64,000 bases of DNA from Verrucomicrobiales bacterium. GTDB lineage: Bacteria > Verrucomicrobiota > Verrucomicrobiia > Limisphaerales > J093. The translations under genes were made by a program, and so were the position numbers. Every line of letters begins with the position of its first letter. Position 1 is the first letter of the stretch. The stretch lies in NCBI GenBank assembly GCA_024233305.1, contig JACKPV010000023.1:558001-622000 (forward strand), read 5' to 3'. Of this stretch, positions 36,315-44,230 are shown one piece after another. The notes beneath the pieces are model-generated. The model made no database searches and was not told the origin of the DNA. It worked only from the letters and a program-made list of their open reading frames with translations.

Positions 36315-38440
36315 GGCCGATCCTCGGCGGGGAGGGACCGAACGCGCGAGCCGGTTCCGGCTGCGATGTTCCCACCGGGCCCCGTTCGAGCCGCGCCCGA
36401 TCCCAACTCAGGGCGCTGCCGGCGGTGATCGCGGGCGGCGCCCTGTGGGCTTCAGGCGGGGTGGCCCAGGAGGCGACGCGGTTCGAGTCCGAGATCCTGG
36501 CGTTCGAGCGGGCCGACCTGGCCAACCCGCCGCCAGCATCGTCGGCGGTTTTCACCGGGTCCTCGAGCATCCGCGGTTGGCCCGGTCTGGCGGGCGCCTT
36601 TCCCCCGTACGCCGTCCTGAATCGTGGCTTCGGCGGTTCGGAGATGAGCGATCTGCTTTACTACTTCGACCGGGTGGTGGCGGTCTATCAACCCGCCTTT
36701 GTCATCGTGTACGAGGGGGACAACGATCTGGCGGGTGGCAAGTCCGTCGAGCAGGTCATCGCCGATTATCGGACGTTCCGCGACCGGGCCCAGGCAGTGT
36801 TGCCGGGAACGGGGGTGGGTTTCCTTGCGGTGAAGCCGAGCCCGAGCCGGGAGGCTTATCTGGACGCGCAGCGGGCCGTGAATGCCGCCCTTGCCGCCAT
36901 GGCCGACGAGGATCCGGGAGTCGAGTTCATCGACGTTTTCACCCCGATGCTCGACGCCGATGGCCGGCCCCGCGCCGGGTTGTTCCAGTCCGACATGCTG
37001 CACATGAACGCGACCGGCTACGCCATCTGGACGGCGCTGGTGGCGCCCGTGCTCGATACCTGGATGGGCAAAGGCACGGATGATCCCGACCCGGTAAGCT
37101 TCACGCGCGAACCGCAGGACCAAACCGTCGAGGAATTTCACGCCGTGACTTTCGAGGCGGGCGTGCGAGGCACGCCACCCGTGGCGCTGCAATGGCTGCG
37201 CGATGGTCAACCGGTCGCGGGTGCGCGGTTGGTACGCCTCACCCTCGACCCGGTGTCGCGCGAGGACGACGGCGCCGCGTTCGCGCTCACGGCCAGCAAT
37301 CGGGTCTCGACGCAGACCAGCGCCACCGCCGTGCTCCGCGTGGTTCCCGACGTCACGCCGCCGGTTCCGCTTTCGGTTGCCAGTCCCGACGGCCGGGACT
37401 TCACGGTGACGTTCAGCGAACGGGTGGATGCCGAAACGGCCCGTCAGGCGGGCGCCTATCGGCTGAACGGCGGGGCGGCGATGGTCACGTCGGCGGTCGT
37501 CGGCGACGATGGTGATTCGGTGGTCCTCTCGGTGAAGCCGTCGGTGCAGGGTGTCTTCACGCTGACGTTCGACGGCGTGACCGACCGCGCGGGCAACCCC
37601 GTGGCATCCGGGACCACCCTCACCGGCGAGGTGATGGACCCGGCACGGCAACCCTGGTTGTTTGATTTCGGCGCGACGGCCCGCCCGACCCGGCCGGGGC
37701 CGGCGCCGGATGATCCGACGTTTGTGTGGAACAACGTCACCGATGCCATCGCCACGATGCCCGGGGGCCGCTTGCTCGAAATCGTGAACCGGGTGGGCCG
37801 GCCAACGGATGCCAGCCTGATCATTCTCCGTCGGTTCAATGGCGCGAATCAGGACGGCGCCAGCACCGGCAGCCCGTTCCCGGGGAACGCGGCGGGGGAT
37901 TCCCTCTTCGGCAACACCGAACCGTTCGGCGGCCTGAGCAACGTGTTTCCCGCCTTTCGCCTCAGCCGCCTGGATCCGGCCCTGGCCTACGATTTTCACT
38001 TCTTTGCCTCCCGTCTCGGCGTCGGCGACAACCACGAAACCCGCTACTCGGTCATCGGGGCGATTACCGCGACGGCCGTCCTGGACGCGGCGAACAACTC
38101 CGCCAGCACCGCCACGGTGCGCGGCATGCGTCCCACCGCTGCCGGTGAGGTGGTCGTCACCCTGGGGCCGTCGCCGGCCAACGACAGCGCCAGTCATTTC
38201 ACCTATCTCGGCGCGCTGCAAGTGACGCCTCGTGAGCCGGAATGGCGCCTGGCGCTCCCCCGGATCGAGGCCGGTGAACTGCGGCTCGAGTGGGAGGGCG
38301 GCGGGGTGCTCCATTGGGCGCCGACCATTCGGGGCCCATGGACGCCGCTGCTGCCGGCGGTGGCATCTCCCGTGGTCGAACCGTTGGCGCCGGCGCCGGC
38401 CCGTTTCTACCGGTTGCAGGATTCCGACACCCTCCCATGA
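36311..38440 (+). CDS. Secreted SGNH/GDSL hydrolase with Ig-like and repeat domains
   Basis: About 709 residues from ATG 36311. After a signal-like segment ('LPAVIAGGALWASGGVAQEA') comes an SGNH hydrolase domain with block I 'VFTGSSSIRGWPG' (catalytic Ser), block II 'NRGFGGSEMSDLLYY', block III 'YEGDNDLAGG' and block V 'SDMLHMNATGY' (Asp/His). It probably removes acyl groups from a polysaccharide. It is followed by an Ig-like domain ('PVSFTREPQDQTVEEFHAVT'), an Ig/Big-type domain ('PPVPLSVASPDGRDFTVTFS ... GVTDRAGNPVASGT'), one copy of the repeat found three times in the preceding gene (about 37654-38229), and a C-terminal 'LRLEWEGGGVLHWAP ... RFYRLQD' end domain. Both gene borders are ATGA overlaps, so the three genes form one translationally coupled unit. 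Confidence 0.85.
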   Translation: MRPILGGEGPNARAGSGCDVPTGPRSSRARSQLRALPAVIAGGALWASGGVAQEATRFESEILAFERADLANPPPASSAVFTGSSSIRGWPGLAGAFPPYAVLNRGFGGSEMSDLLYYFDRVVAVYQPAFVIVYEGDNDLAGGKSVEQVIADYRTFRDRAQAVLPGTGVGFLAVKPSPSREAYLDAQRAVNAALAAMADEDPGVEFIDVFTPMLDADGRPRAGLFQSDMLHMNATGYAIWTALVAPVLDTWMGKGTDDPDPVSFTREPQDQTVEEFHAVTFEAGVRGTPPVALQWLRDGQPVAGARLVRLTLDPVSREDDGAAFALTASNRVSTQTSATAVLRVVPDVTPPVPLSVASPDGRDFTVTFSERVDAETARQAGAYRLNGGAAMVTSAVVGDDGDSVVLSVKPSVQGVFTLTFDGVTDRAGNPVASGTTLTGEVMDPARQPWLFDFGATARPTRPGPAPDDPTFVWNNVTDAIATMPGGRLLEIVNRVGRPTDASLIILRRFNGANQDGASTGSPFPGNAAGDSLFGNTEPFGGLSNVFPAFRLSRLDPALAYDFHFFASRLGVGDNHETRYSVIGAITATAVLDAANNSASTATVRGMRPTAAGEVVVTLGPSPANDSASHFTYLGALQVTPREPEWRLALPRIEAGELRLEWEGGGVLHWAPTIRGPWTPLLPAVASPVVEPLAPAPARFYRLQDSDTLP

Positions 38441-39741
38441 AGCGCCCTTCGCCAGCATTTGGGTCGCGGTCCGTTTTGCCGCTGCTGGTCGCGACCACGA
38501 TCGTGGCCGGAGAACCCGTGCCGGTGACGCCGTGGAAAACCATCCCTCTGGACCCGGAATACAGCGGCGCCTGGGTGGTCGCCGGAGACCTGACGGGCGA
38601 TGGCGCCGTCGAAATCGTGAGCGCCCGCAACGTCGATCAGAACGACGTGCATTACACCAGTGCGGTCGTGGCCCAGCGGTTGGACGGTGGCGTGCTCTGG
38701 CGGTGGGGCGATCCCACCATTGGCCGGCGCCAGTTGCACCATGACGTGCCCTGCCAGATCTACGATTGGGACGGCGACGGGCGAAACGAAGTGGTGCTCG
38801 CCACCCGGGGGTGGCTGGTCGAACTCGACGGCGCCACCGGCCACGAACGCCGCCGCCTGCCGCTGCCTGCCGCTGCCACCGATTGTCTCGTGTTCGCCAA
38901 TCTGAACGGCGGCCCCCGCGCGACGGACGTGCTCGTCAAGACCCGCTATACGCGCATCTGGGCGCTGAATCGCGAGGGCCGCGAGTTGTGGTCCGTCGAG
39001 AACCCCGGCGGCTTTCGCACCGCGCACCAACCGGTGCCCGTCGATCTTGATGGCGACGGTCGCGACGAGGTGATGGCGGGTTATGCGATGCTGAATGCCG
39101 ACGGTTCCGTGCGCTGGGTGTATCAGGCCCGGCAGTTCGATCAGGGGCGGGGACACTGCGACTGCTTCCGGCAGGTTCGTGGCGGCCCAACGCCCGGCGA
39201 CCTGCGATTTGTCATGACCTTCTGCGGCGCCAACGGCATCGCCATGCTCGATGGGAACGGGCGGACCCTCTGGGAGGTCACCGGTCAGCACTTCGAGTCG
39301 GTGGATGTCGGACCGGTGCTGGCCGGGGAGCCCGGTCGGCAGATCGCCGTGGACATCGATCATCAGCCGTGGGGGCAGGGACCGGTTTGGGTGCTGGATG
39401 AAGCGGGCACGGTGCGGACCCGGATCATGACCGACTATGCGCGCCACCACGCCCTGATCGACTGGACCGGCGACGGCGTGGCGGAAATCCTCGTGGCCCA
39501 GCCCCGCACGCTTTACGACGGGCGGGGAAACGCGGTGGCCCTGCTGGTGATGGATCGCGCGGACGATGCCGAAGGCGAGGAGCGGCTGGCCCTGACGGGC
39601 GATTTCACCGGCGACGGCGTGCCGGATGTGCTGCTGACCACCCGCGCCATGTCGCACGTGTTCATCTATCGCAACGAGCACGGCCTGCGCCCCGACCCGC
39701 CCGCCGCTTTCGGCACCGGGGTGAACTTCAGCCTGTATTGA
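38437..39741 (+). CDS. Secreted FG-GAP/beta-propeller protein
   Basis: A 434-residue exported protein (signal 'SVLPLLVATTIVAGEP'). It contains FG-GAP/VCBS-like propeller blades: 'VVAGDLTGDGAVEIVSARN', 'IYDWDGDGRNEVVLATRG', 'PVDLDGDGRDEVMAGYAM', 'LIDWTGDGVAEILVAQ' and 'LALTGDFTGDGVPDVLLTT'. The DxDxDG-type loops suggest calcium binding. The ending 'AAFGTGVNFSLY' and the overall length resemble secreted propeller proteins, including those related to rhamnogalacturonan lyases, but catalytic residues were not identified. The start is the ATG at 38437, which overlaps the stop of the SGNH hydrolase (ATGA). Co-expression with the hydrolase suggests a shared polysaccharide target; this is inference. 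Confidence 0.8.
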   Translation: MKRPSPAFGSRSVLPLLVATTIVAGEPVPVTPWKTIPLDPEYSGAWVVAGDLTGDGAVEIVSARNVDQNDVHYTSAVVAQRLDGGVLWRWGDPTIGRRQLHHDVPCQIYDWDGDGRNEVVLATRGWLVELDGATGHERRRLPLPAAATDCLVFANLNGGPRATDVLVKTRYTRIWALNREGRELWSVENPGGFRTAHQPVPVDLDGDGRDEVMAGYAMLNADGSVRWVYQARQFDQGRGHCDCFRQVRGGPTPGDLRFVMTFCGANGIAMLDGNGRTLWEVTGQHFESVDVGPVLAGEPGRQIAVDIDHQPWGQGPVWVLDEAGTVRTRIMTDYARHHALIDWTGDGVAEILVAQPRTLYDGRGNAVALLVMDRADDAEGEERLALTGDFTGDGVPDVLLTTRAMSHVFIYRNEHGLRPDPPAAFGTGVNFSLY

Positions 39742-39857
39742 GTCGGGGGAGATTGGCGGAGCGCGTCGCGCCGGCAATGGGTGTTCCGGGAAGCGCCCGC
39801 GGCGTCGCGGCGTGCATCGCGCTTGACCCCCGCGCGGAGACTTGTCAGAGAAGCGGC

Positions 39858-41126
39858 ATGCAAAAACACGTTGCCGCCCTGCCGCTCCTCGTCCTTGCCG
39901 GCGGATGGTCGCTGCTTGCCGGCCAGCCGCACTTTGACCGGTTTCGTGTGACCAATGAGTTCTGGGGTGAAGGCGCCGACTTTGCGGACTTCAACCGCGA
40001 TGGCCACAAGGATGTGGTTTATGGCCCGCTGTGGTTCGAGGGGCCGGATTTCAAGACGCGTCACGAGCTTGCCCCCGCCGGGCAGACCTTCACCCGGAAG
40101 GGTTCGGACGGCGCGGACGAAATGGTGCCCGGTTATGAAGGCGCCCTCGGCAGCCGGAACGCCTACTCGAACTGCTTCTTCTGTTTCACCGACGATTTCA
40201 ATCACGACACCTGGCCGGACGTCCTGATCATCGGGTTGCCGGGCGAACCGTGCTTCTGGTACGAGAATCCGAAGAACCAGCCGGGTCACTGGCGGGCCCA
40301 CCCCGCGATCCAGGTGCCCGACAACGAATCGCCGGACTATCTGGACGTCACCGGCGACGGTCGGCCCGAGGTCATCTGCTGCTCGGGGGGGTGTCTGGGC
40401 TACGCCCACCCCGACCCCGCCAATCCCGTGGCGCCATGGACCTTCATCCCGGTCAGCGCGAAAGGCTCGTATCACAAGTACTCCCACGGCCTGGGCGCGG
40501 GCGACATCGATGGCGATGGCCGGCTGGACCTGATCGAATCGAACGGCTGGTATCAGCAACCCGCCTCCCTCGATGGCAACCCGCTGTGGAAATGGCATCC
40601 GTTCGTCTTCTGTCCGCCCACCGACCAGGGCATTGCCGTGGGCGGGGCGCAGATGTTCGCTTACGACGTGAACGGTGACGGGCTCAACGATGTCATCACC
40701 AGCATCGCCTGCCACGGCTACGGTCTGGCCTGGTATGAGCAGGTGCGGGACGGCGACCGCATTGACTTCAAACGGCGGCTGTTCGTGAACAAGACCCCCG
40801 CGGAGAATCCGTATGGCGTTTCGTTCTCGCAGCCGCATGCGCTCGACCTGGCGGACATCGACGGGGACGGCCTCAAGGACCTGATCACCGGCAAACGTTT
40901 CTGGGCGCACGGACCGCAGGGCGACGTCGAACCGAACGCGCCCGCCGTGCTCTACTGGTTCAAGCTGACCCGCGGGCCGAACGGCGCGGAATTCGTGCCG
41001 CACCGGGTGGACAGCGACTCGGGGGTGGGCACCCAGGTCAAGGCGGCGGATCTGAACGGCGACGGGCGGGCCGACATCGTGGTGGGCAACAAGAAGGGGT
41101 TGCACGTGTTCGTCCAGCGTCCGTGA
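39858..41126 (+). CDS. Secreted VCBS/FG-GAP repeat protein
   Basis: A 422-residue exported protein with signal peptide 'HVAALPLLVLAGGWSLLAGQ'. FG-GAP/VCBS-type blades are evident: 'ADFNRDGHKDVVYGPLWFEG', 'DDFNHDTWPDVLIIGLPGEP', 'YLDVTGDGRPEVICCSGGCL', 'AGDIDGDGRLDLIESNGWYQ', 'AYDVNGDGLNDVITSIACHG', 'LADIDGDGLKDLITGKRFWA' and 'AADLNGDGRADIVVGNKKGL'. Each holds a DxDxDG-like calcium loop. Such proteins are abundant in Verrucomicrobia and Planctomycetes, but their role is not settled. The ATG at 39858 is chosen because the signal peptide begins there; the frame is open 40 codons upstream. It starts 116 bases after the previous propeller gene and is a different subfamily, not a recent duplicate. 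Confidence 0.85.
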   Translation: MQKHVAALPLLVLAGGWSLLAGQPHFDRFRVTNEFWGEGADFADFNRDGHKDVVYGPLWFEGPDFKTRHELAPAGQTFTRKGSDGADEMVPGYEGALGSRNAYSNCFFCFTDDFNHDTWPDVLIIGLPGEPCFWYENPKNQPGHWRAHPAIQVPDNESPDYLDVTGDGRPEVICCSGGCLGYAHPDPANPVAPWTFIPVSAKGSYHKYSHGLGAGDIDGDGRLDLIESNGWYQQPASLDGNPLWKWHPFVFCPPTDQGIAVGGAQMFAYDVNGDGLNDVITSIACHGYGLAWYEQVRDGDRIDFKRRLFVNKTPAENPYGVSFSQPHALDLADIDGDGLKDLITGKRFWAHGPQGDVEPNAPAVLYWFKLTRGPNGAEFVPHRVDSDSGVGTQVKAADLNGDGRADIVVGNKKGLHVFVQRP

Positions 41127-41194
41127 TGCCGGCGGGTGTCCCGGGCCCGCTGCCGCCGGGCGTCGCCGGCTTGGATCGGCGCCGAACCGGGCGT

Positions 41195-41545
41195 ATGCTG
41201 GGCGGCGTGCGACCATTGGATTTGCAGGTCATCGGCAGCGAACTCGCCATCAAGTGGGCGGATGGTTCGGAGGATTACCTTACCCTGGAAGCACTGCGAA
41301 GGGCCTGCCCCTGCGCGGCGTGCCAGGGCGAGGTCGACGTGATGGGCCATTTGCACCGGGGACCACCGCCGAAGCTGACCCCGAACTCGTATCAGCTCGT
41401 GCGGCTGGCTCCGGTGGGCGCGTATGGGTTGCAGCCGGTCTGGGGAGACGGTCACAACACGGGCCTGTTCACGTTCGACAATCTCCGACGGCTGGCCCGG
41501 GCCCGGGATGCCTCGGCTTCCGGCCAGGACGTGTCGCAGGCTTGA
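41195..41545 (+). CDS. DUF971 family protein
   Basis: A 116-residue protein of the DUF971 family (gamma-butyrobetaine hydroxylase N-terminal-like fold). Diagnostic parts are 'LQVIGSELAIKWADGSEDYL', 'LEALRRACPCAACQGE' with a Cys cluster (C38, C40, C43) and the C-terminal 'YGLQPVWGDGHNTGLFTFDN'. In related proteins this fold binds zinc or supports Fe-S proteins; stand-alone copies are often found near Mrp/ApbC ATPases, but none is visible here. The ATG at 41195 is chosen because homologous residues begin just after it. A frame opening at 41123 would add 24 residues and overlap the stop of the propeller gene. The short membrane ORF follows 46 bases after the stop and may share its transcript. 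Confidence 0.9.
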   Translation: MLGGVRPLDLQVIGSELAIKWADGSEDYLTLEALRRACPCAACQGEVDVMGHLHRGPPPKLTPNSYQLVRLAPVGAYGLQPVWGDGHNTGLFTFDNLRRLARARDASASGQDVSQA

Positions 41546-41591
41546 CACCCGGAGGCTTCGCTCCAGACTCTGAAACATATTTTGAGGGGAT

Positions 41592-41798
41592 ATGGATTAC
41601 ATCTACCTGATTCTGATGGTGGCAGCCTATTTTGCGCTGCTGAAGTGGGTGCTTCCGCGGTTGGGTTTCCGGACGTGAATGTCCGACAGTTGCTCGGTCG
41701 AGCAACATCGACGTCAGGAGAAGCGACGTGGTGAGCCACCGCCGCCCGAGGGCCCGCCCGACCGCGAGCAGGAGGTTCGGAAACAGCCGCCCGCCTGA
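41592..41798 (+). CDS. Candidate small membrane selenoprotein (UGA at codon 29)
   Basis: ATG 41592 lies five bases after a strong ribosome binding site (GAGGGG). The first 28 codons encode a single membrane helix ('MDYIYLILMVAAYFALLKWV') followed by 'LPRLGFRT' and then TGA at 41676-41678. Ending there gives a 28-residue membrane peptide. Reading the TGA as selenocysteine extends the frame by 39 codons to a TGA at 41796-41798. That adds a hydrophilic tail beginning 'MSDSCSVEQHRR' and rich in Pro, Glu and Arg, for 68 residues in all, with a cysteine five residues after the UGA position. A perfect stem-loop with a GGTC loop begins ten bases after the TGA, in the position of a bacterial SECIS. 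The selenocysteine reading is inference: no sel gene lies in this window, and I cannot check homologues. The upstream neighbour encodes DUF971; a nitrilase-family gene follows. Confidence 0.5.
41689..41706 (+). promoter_or_regulatory. SECIS-like stem-loop after the UGA
   Basis: The 18 bases GTTGCTCGGTCGAGCAAC form a perfect 7-bp stem with loop GGTC. There are 17 bases between the TGA (41676-41678) and the loop. Bacterial SECIS elements have an apical loop 16-37 bases from the UGA with a G in one of its first two positions; the E. coli fdhF element has loop GGUCU after GGUUGCA, very like this one. No T-run follows, which argues against a Rho-independent terminator. A DNA operator with dyad symmetry remains possible. 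Confidence 0.5.
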
Positions 41799-41915
41799 TC
41801 CGCGCGGAACCCGGACGGCTGGCCGGGAATGGCGGGGCGCGGTTGGCGGGGCGTCGGCGCAGGTCCGGCCCGGTGGAGGGCGCCGGGAGGCGGCGAATCG
41901 GCAATTTGAGGGATC

Positions 41916-42683
41916 ATGAAAATCATTGGGTGCCAGTGGGACGTTGCCTGGGAGGACAAACCCGCGAACTTCGACCGGATCCGGGCGCTGCTCCGGCAAA
42001 GCCCCCCGCCTGCGGGCTCCCTGGTCGTGTTGCCGGAGATGTTCGCCACCGGGTTTACGATGGACCTGTCCGTTACCCGGGAGGCGCTCCATGCGCCGAC
42101 CGAGGAGTTCCTGGAAAGCGTCGCCCGGGAATTCGAGTGCCTGGTGATGGGCGGGGTGGTTCGTGGCGGTCGCGGTGGGATCACCGAGAACCAGGCGGTC
42201 GTGAGCGATCCTCGCGGTCGCATCCTGGCGCGCTTCGCCAAGCTGCATGCCTTCAGTCCGGCGGGCGAGGAACGGCAGATCCAACCCGGTCGGGACATCA
42301 CGCTGTTCGAATGGGGCGGATTCCTGGTCTGCCCGTTCATCTGCTACGACCTGCGCTTCCCCGAGGCCTTCCGCCAGGCGGCCGCCCGCGGGGCGACTCT
42401 CTTCGTGGTGCTGGCCAACTGGCCCGCCGTCCGCGTCGCCCATTGGATCACCCTGCTCCAGGCGCGGGCCATCGAGAACCAGGCGTATGTCGTCGGTGTG
42501 AACCGCTGCGGCGCCGATCCTGCCGTCGATTACCCGGGGCGGAGCCTCATCATCGATCCCCGCGGGGAGATCCTGGCGGATGGCGGTCCCGAAGAGGCGG
42601 TTGTGGCCGCCGAACTGGACCCGAAGGTTGTCGAGGACTGGCGCGAGGCGTTCCCTGCCCTGCGCGACGCCCACCTGTTCTGA
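41916..42683 (+). CDS. Carbon-nitrogen hydrolase (nitrilase family, omega-amidase-like)
   Basis: A 255-residue cytoplasmic hydrolase of the nitrilase superfamily, which cleaves carbon-nitrogen bonds in amides. The catalytic triad is visible: Glu41 in 'VVLPEMFATGF', Lys109 in 'FAKLHAFSP' and Cys143 in 'CPFICYDLRFPE'. The variants 'PEMFATGF', 'FICYDLRFPE' and 'NWPAVRVAHWITLLQARAIE', together with the short length, match the omega-amidase/YafV-type subgroup, which acts on alpha-keto acid amides such as 2-oxoglutaramate. The substrate is inferred from that resemblance only. The ATG at 41916 has GAGGG five bases upstream. The 117 bases between the short membrane ORF and this gene hold nothing recognisable. 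The gene is convergent with the sulfatase gene 54 bases downstream. Confidence 0.92.
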   Translation: MKIIGCQWDVAWEDKPANFDRIRALLRQSPPPAGSLVVLPEMFATGFTMDLSVTREALHAPTEEFLESVAREFECLVMGGVVRGGRGGITENQAVVSDPRGRILARFAKLHAFSPAGEERQIQPGRDITLFEWGGFLVCPFICYDLRFPEAFRQAAARGATLFVVLANWPAVRVAHWITLLQARAIENQAYVVGVNRCGADPAVDYPGRSLIIDPRGEILADGGPEEAVVAAELDPKVVEDWREAFPALRDAHLF

Positions 42684-42737
42684 GCGCGTTTCGCGCGATG
42701 GCGCGGCACGGACGATGCACCGGGCCGCGCCCGAGCT

Positions 42738-44204
42738 TCAATCGAGTTCCGGGAAAACGCCGCGCAGGTCGAGCGGATCCTCCATCTCCCGCTGCAGTGC
42801 CCGGAAGCGGGTCCAAAGGCGTTTCATGATCGCGGCGCTGCCGGGTTGTTCCGCCAGGTCCTTCATCTCCTGCGGGTCCTTTTCGAGATCGAACAGCAGT
42901 GCTTTCGGGACCTTCGGATACAACAACAGCTTGTAACCGTCGCAGGTGATCGAACGCTGGAGATTGAGATACGCGCCGTAGACGGCATCGTAGGCCGACG
43001 TGCCGGCTGCGCCGCGCAGCAAGGGCAGCAGGCTGTGGAACTGGATGTAATCCCGGCGGCCGCGGCCGGCCAGTTCGATTGCGGTCGGCATGACGTCCTG
43101 CAGGTAGACCGGCGCATCGATGCGGCGCCCGGCCGGGACGCCCGGCCCCACGGCGATGAGCGGCACCCGGACGCTGTGGTCGAAGAGATTCTGTTTTCCG
43201 ATCAGTCCGTGATGCCCGACCGCGAGCCCGTGATCGGCGGTGAAGAAGATCCAGGTGTTGTCCGCTTTCCCTGATTGCTCGAGCGCCTTGAGTATGCGCC
43301 CGATCTGCGCGTCCATGTGCGTGATGATCGCGTAGTATTCCTGCCGGTGGACCTTCACCGCGTATTCTGTCCGCGGGAACGGAGCGAGCCGTTCGTCGCG
43401 CAGCCCCGTGCCGCATCCGATGGCTTCCTTCCAGGGATACTCGGGCAGGAAATTCACCGGGACGGCGATACGTTCGAGGGGATACATCTCGACGTATTCA
43501 CGGGGGGACTGCCGGGGATCGTGGGGGGCATTGAAAGCGATGTACATGAAGAAGGGCGCGGTGCGCTGCGCGGCGGTGGCCAGGTAATCCGTGGCGTCAT
43601 CGCCCACGACCTCGCTCCAATGGCGCCCGCCTTCCCAGTAGCCTCCAAACTGCGGATCCCACGGACGCCACGAATCCGGCTCCCCGGGCTTGGGCCGGTC
43701 GTAGCCTTGGGGCGTGTCCTTCGGCATGCCGGGGCGCTCGTGGCGGGCCACGTCGAAGACCTTCGCGACGTCGGTTTTCACGTGCCATTTGCCGGTGAAG
43801 TAGGTGTCGTAGCCCGCCGACCTCATTTCGAGGCCCCACAGCCGGCCGGCTTCGCGCTCGGGTTCGAGGTTCTTGTCCAGGGCCTGCACGGGCCACAGAA
43901 ACCGCCCCGTGTTGAGCATGGTACGACTCGGGATGCATACCGCGCCACTCCACGCGCCCATGTTGTAGGCGTGACTGAAGGTCGTTCCCGCCGCCACCAA
44001 CCGGTCGAGGTTCGGCGTGCGCACCTCGAGATTGCGCCGTGCCCGGATCGTGTCGAAGCACTGGTCATCCGCAAAGAGGAACAGGATGTTCGGCTTGGCC
44101 GGCTGGGCTTCGAGGGCGGCGCCCCCGGTCAGCAGGAGCATTCCTGCGAGACGGCCCATTTGCCGCCACCAAGAAGGGGGAAGCAGGAAGGAGGGTTTTT
44201 TCAT
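42738..44204 (-). CDS. Secreted sulfatase (type I, CIPSR motif)
   Basis: A 488-residue sulfatase with an N-terminal signal ('LAGMLLLTGGAALEAQ'). Metal ligands are seen in 'NILFLFADDQCFDT' and 'WIFFTADHGLAVGHHGLIGK'. The formylglycine site is Cys90 in 'GAVCIPSRTMLNTGR', the C-x-P-S-R type I signature, which needs a maturase not seen in this window. It resembles iduronate-2-sulfatase/choline-sulfatase-type enzymes ('SVRVPLIAVGPGVPAGRRID', 'LFDLEKDPQEMKDLA') and would remove sulfate from a polysaccharide outside the cytoplasm; the substrate is unknown. The ATG at 44202-44204 (MKKPSF) has no clear Shine-Dalgarno site. It lies 26 bases after a second sulfatase gene on the same strand, so both probably belong to one transcript. 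The frame stays open to 44552, but that part overlaps the upstream sulfatase. Confidence 0.93.
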   Translation of the reverse strand: MKKPSFLLPPSWWRQMGRLAGMLLLTGGAALEAQPAKPNILFLFADDQCFDTIRARRNLEVRTPNLDRLVAAGTTFSHAYNMGAWSGAVCIPSRTMLNTGRFLWPVQALDKNLEPEREAGRLWGLEMRSAGYDTYFTGKWHVKTDVAKVFDVARHERPGMPKDTPQGYDRPKPGEPDSWRPWDPQFGGYWEGGRHWSEVVGDDATDYLATAAQRTAPFFMYIAFNAPHDPRQSPREYVEMYPLERIAVPVNFLPEYPWKEAIGCGTGLRDERLAPFPRTEYAVKVHRQEYYAIITHMDAQIGRILKALEQSGKADNTWIFFTADHGLAVGHHGLIGKQNLFDHSVRVPLIAVGPGVPAGRRIDAPVYLQDVMPTAIELAGRGRRDYIQFHSLLPLLRGAAGTSAYDAVYGAYLNLQRSITCDGYKLLLYPKVPKALLFDLEKDPQEMKDLAEQPGSAAIMKRLWTRFRALQREMEDPLDLRGVFPELD

Positions 44205-44230
44205 GCGAAAACAAGGTTGGCTGCCGGCGT

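Noticed and set aside
41542..41570. TTGACA at the end of the DUF971 gene as promoter of the short membrane ORF
   Set aside because: The AT-rich CATATT that could serve as -10 lies 28 bases away, outside the usual spacing. Co-transcription with DUF971 is as likely.
42684..42700. GCGCG/CGCGC hairpin between the nitrilase and sulfatase genes as terminator
   Set aside because: The stem is five pairs with a three-base loop and no T-run follows on either strand.
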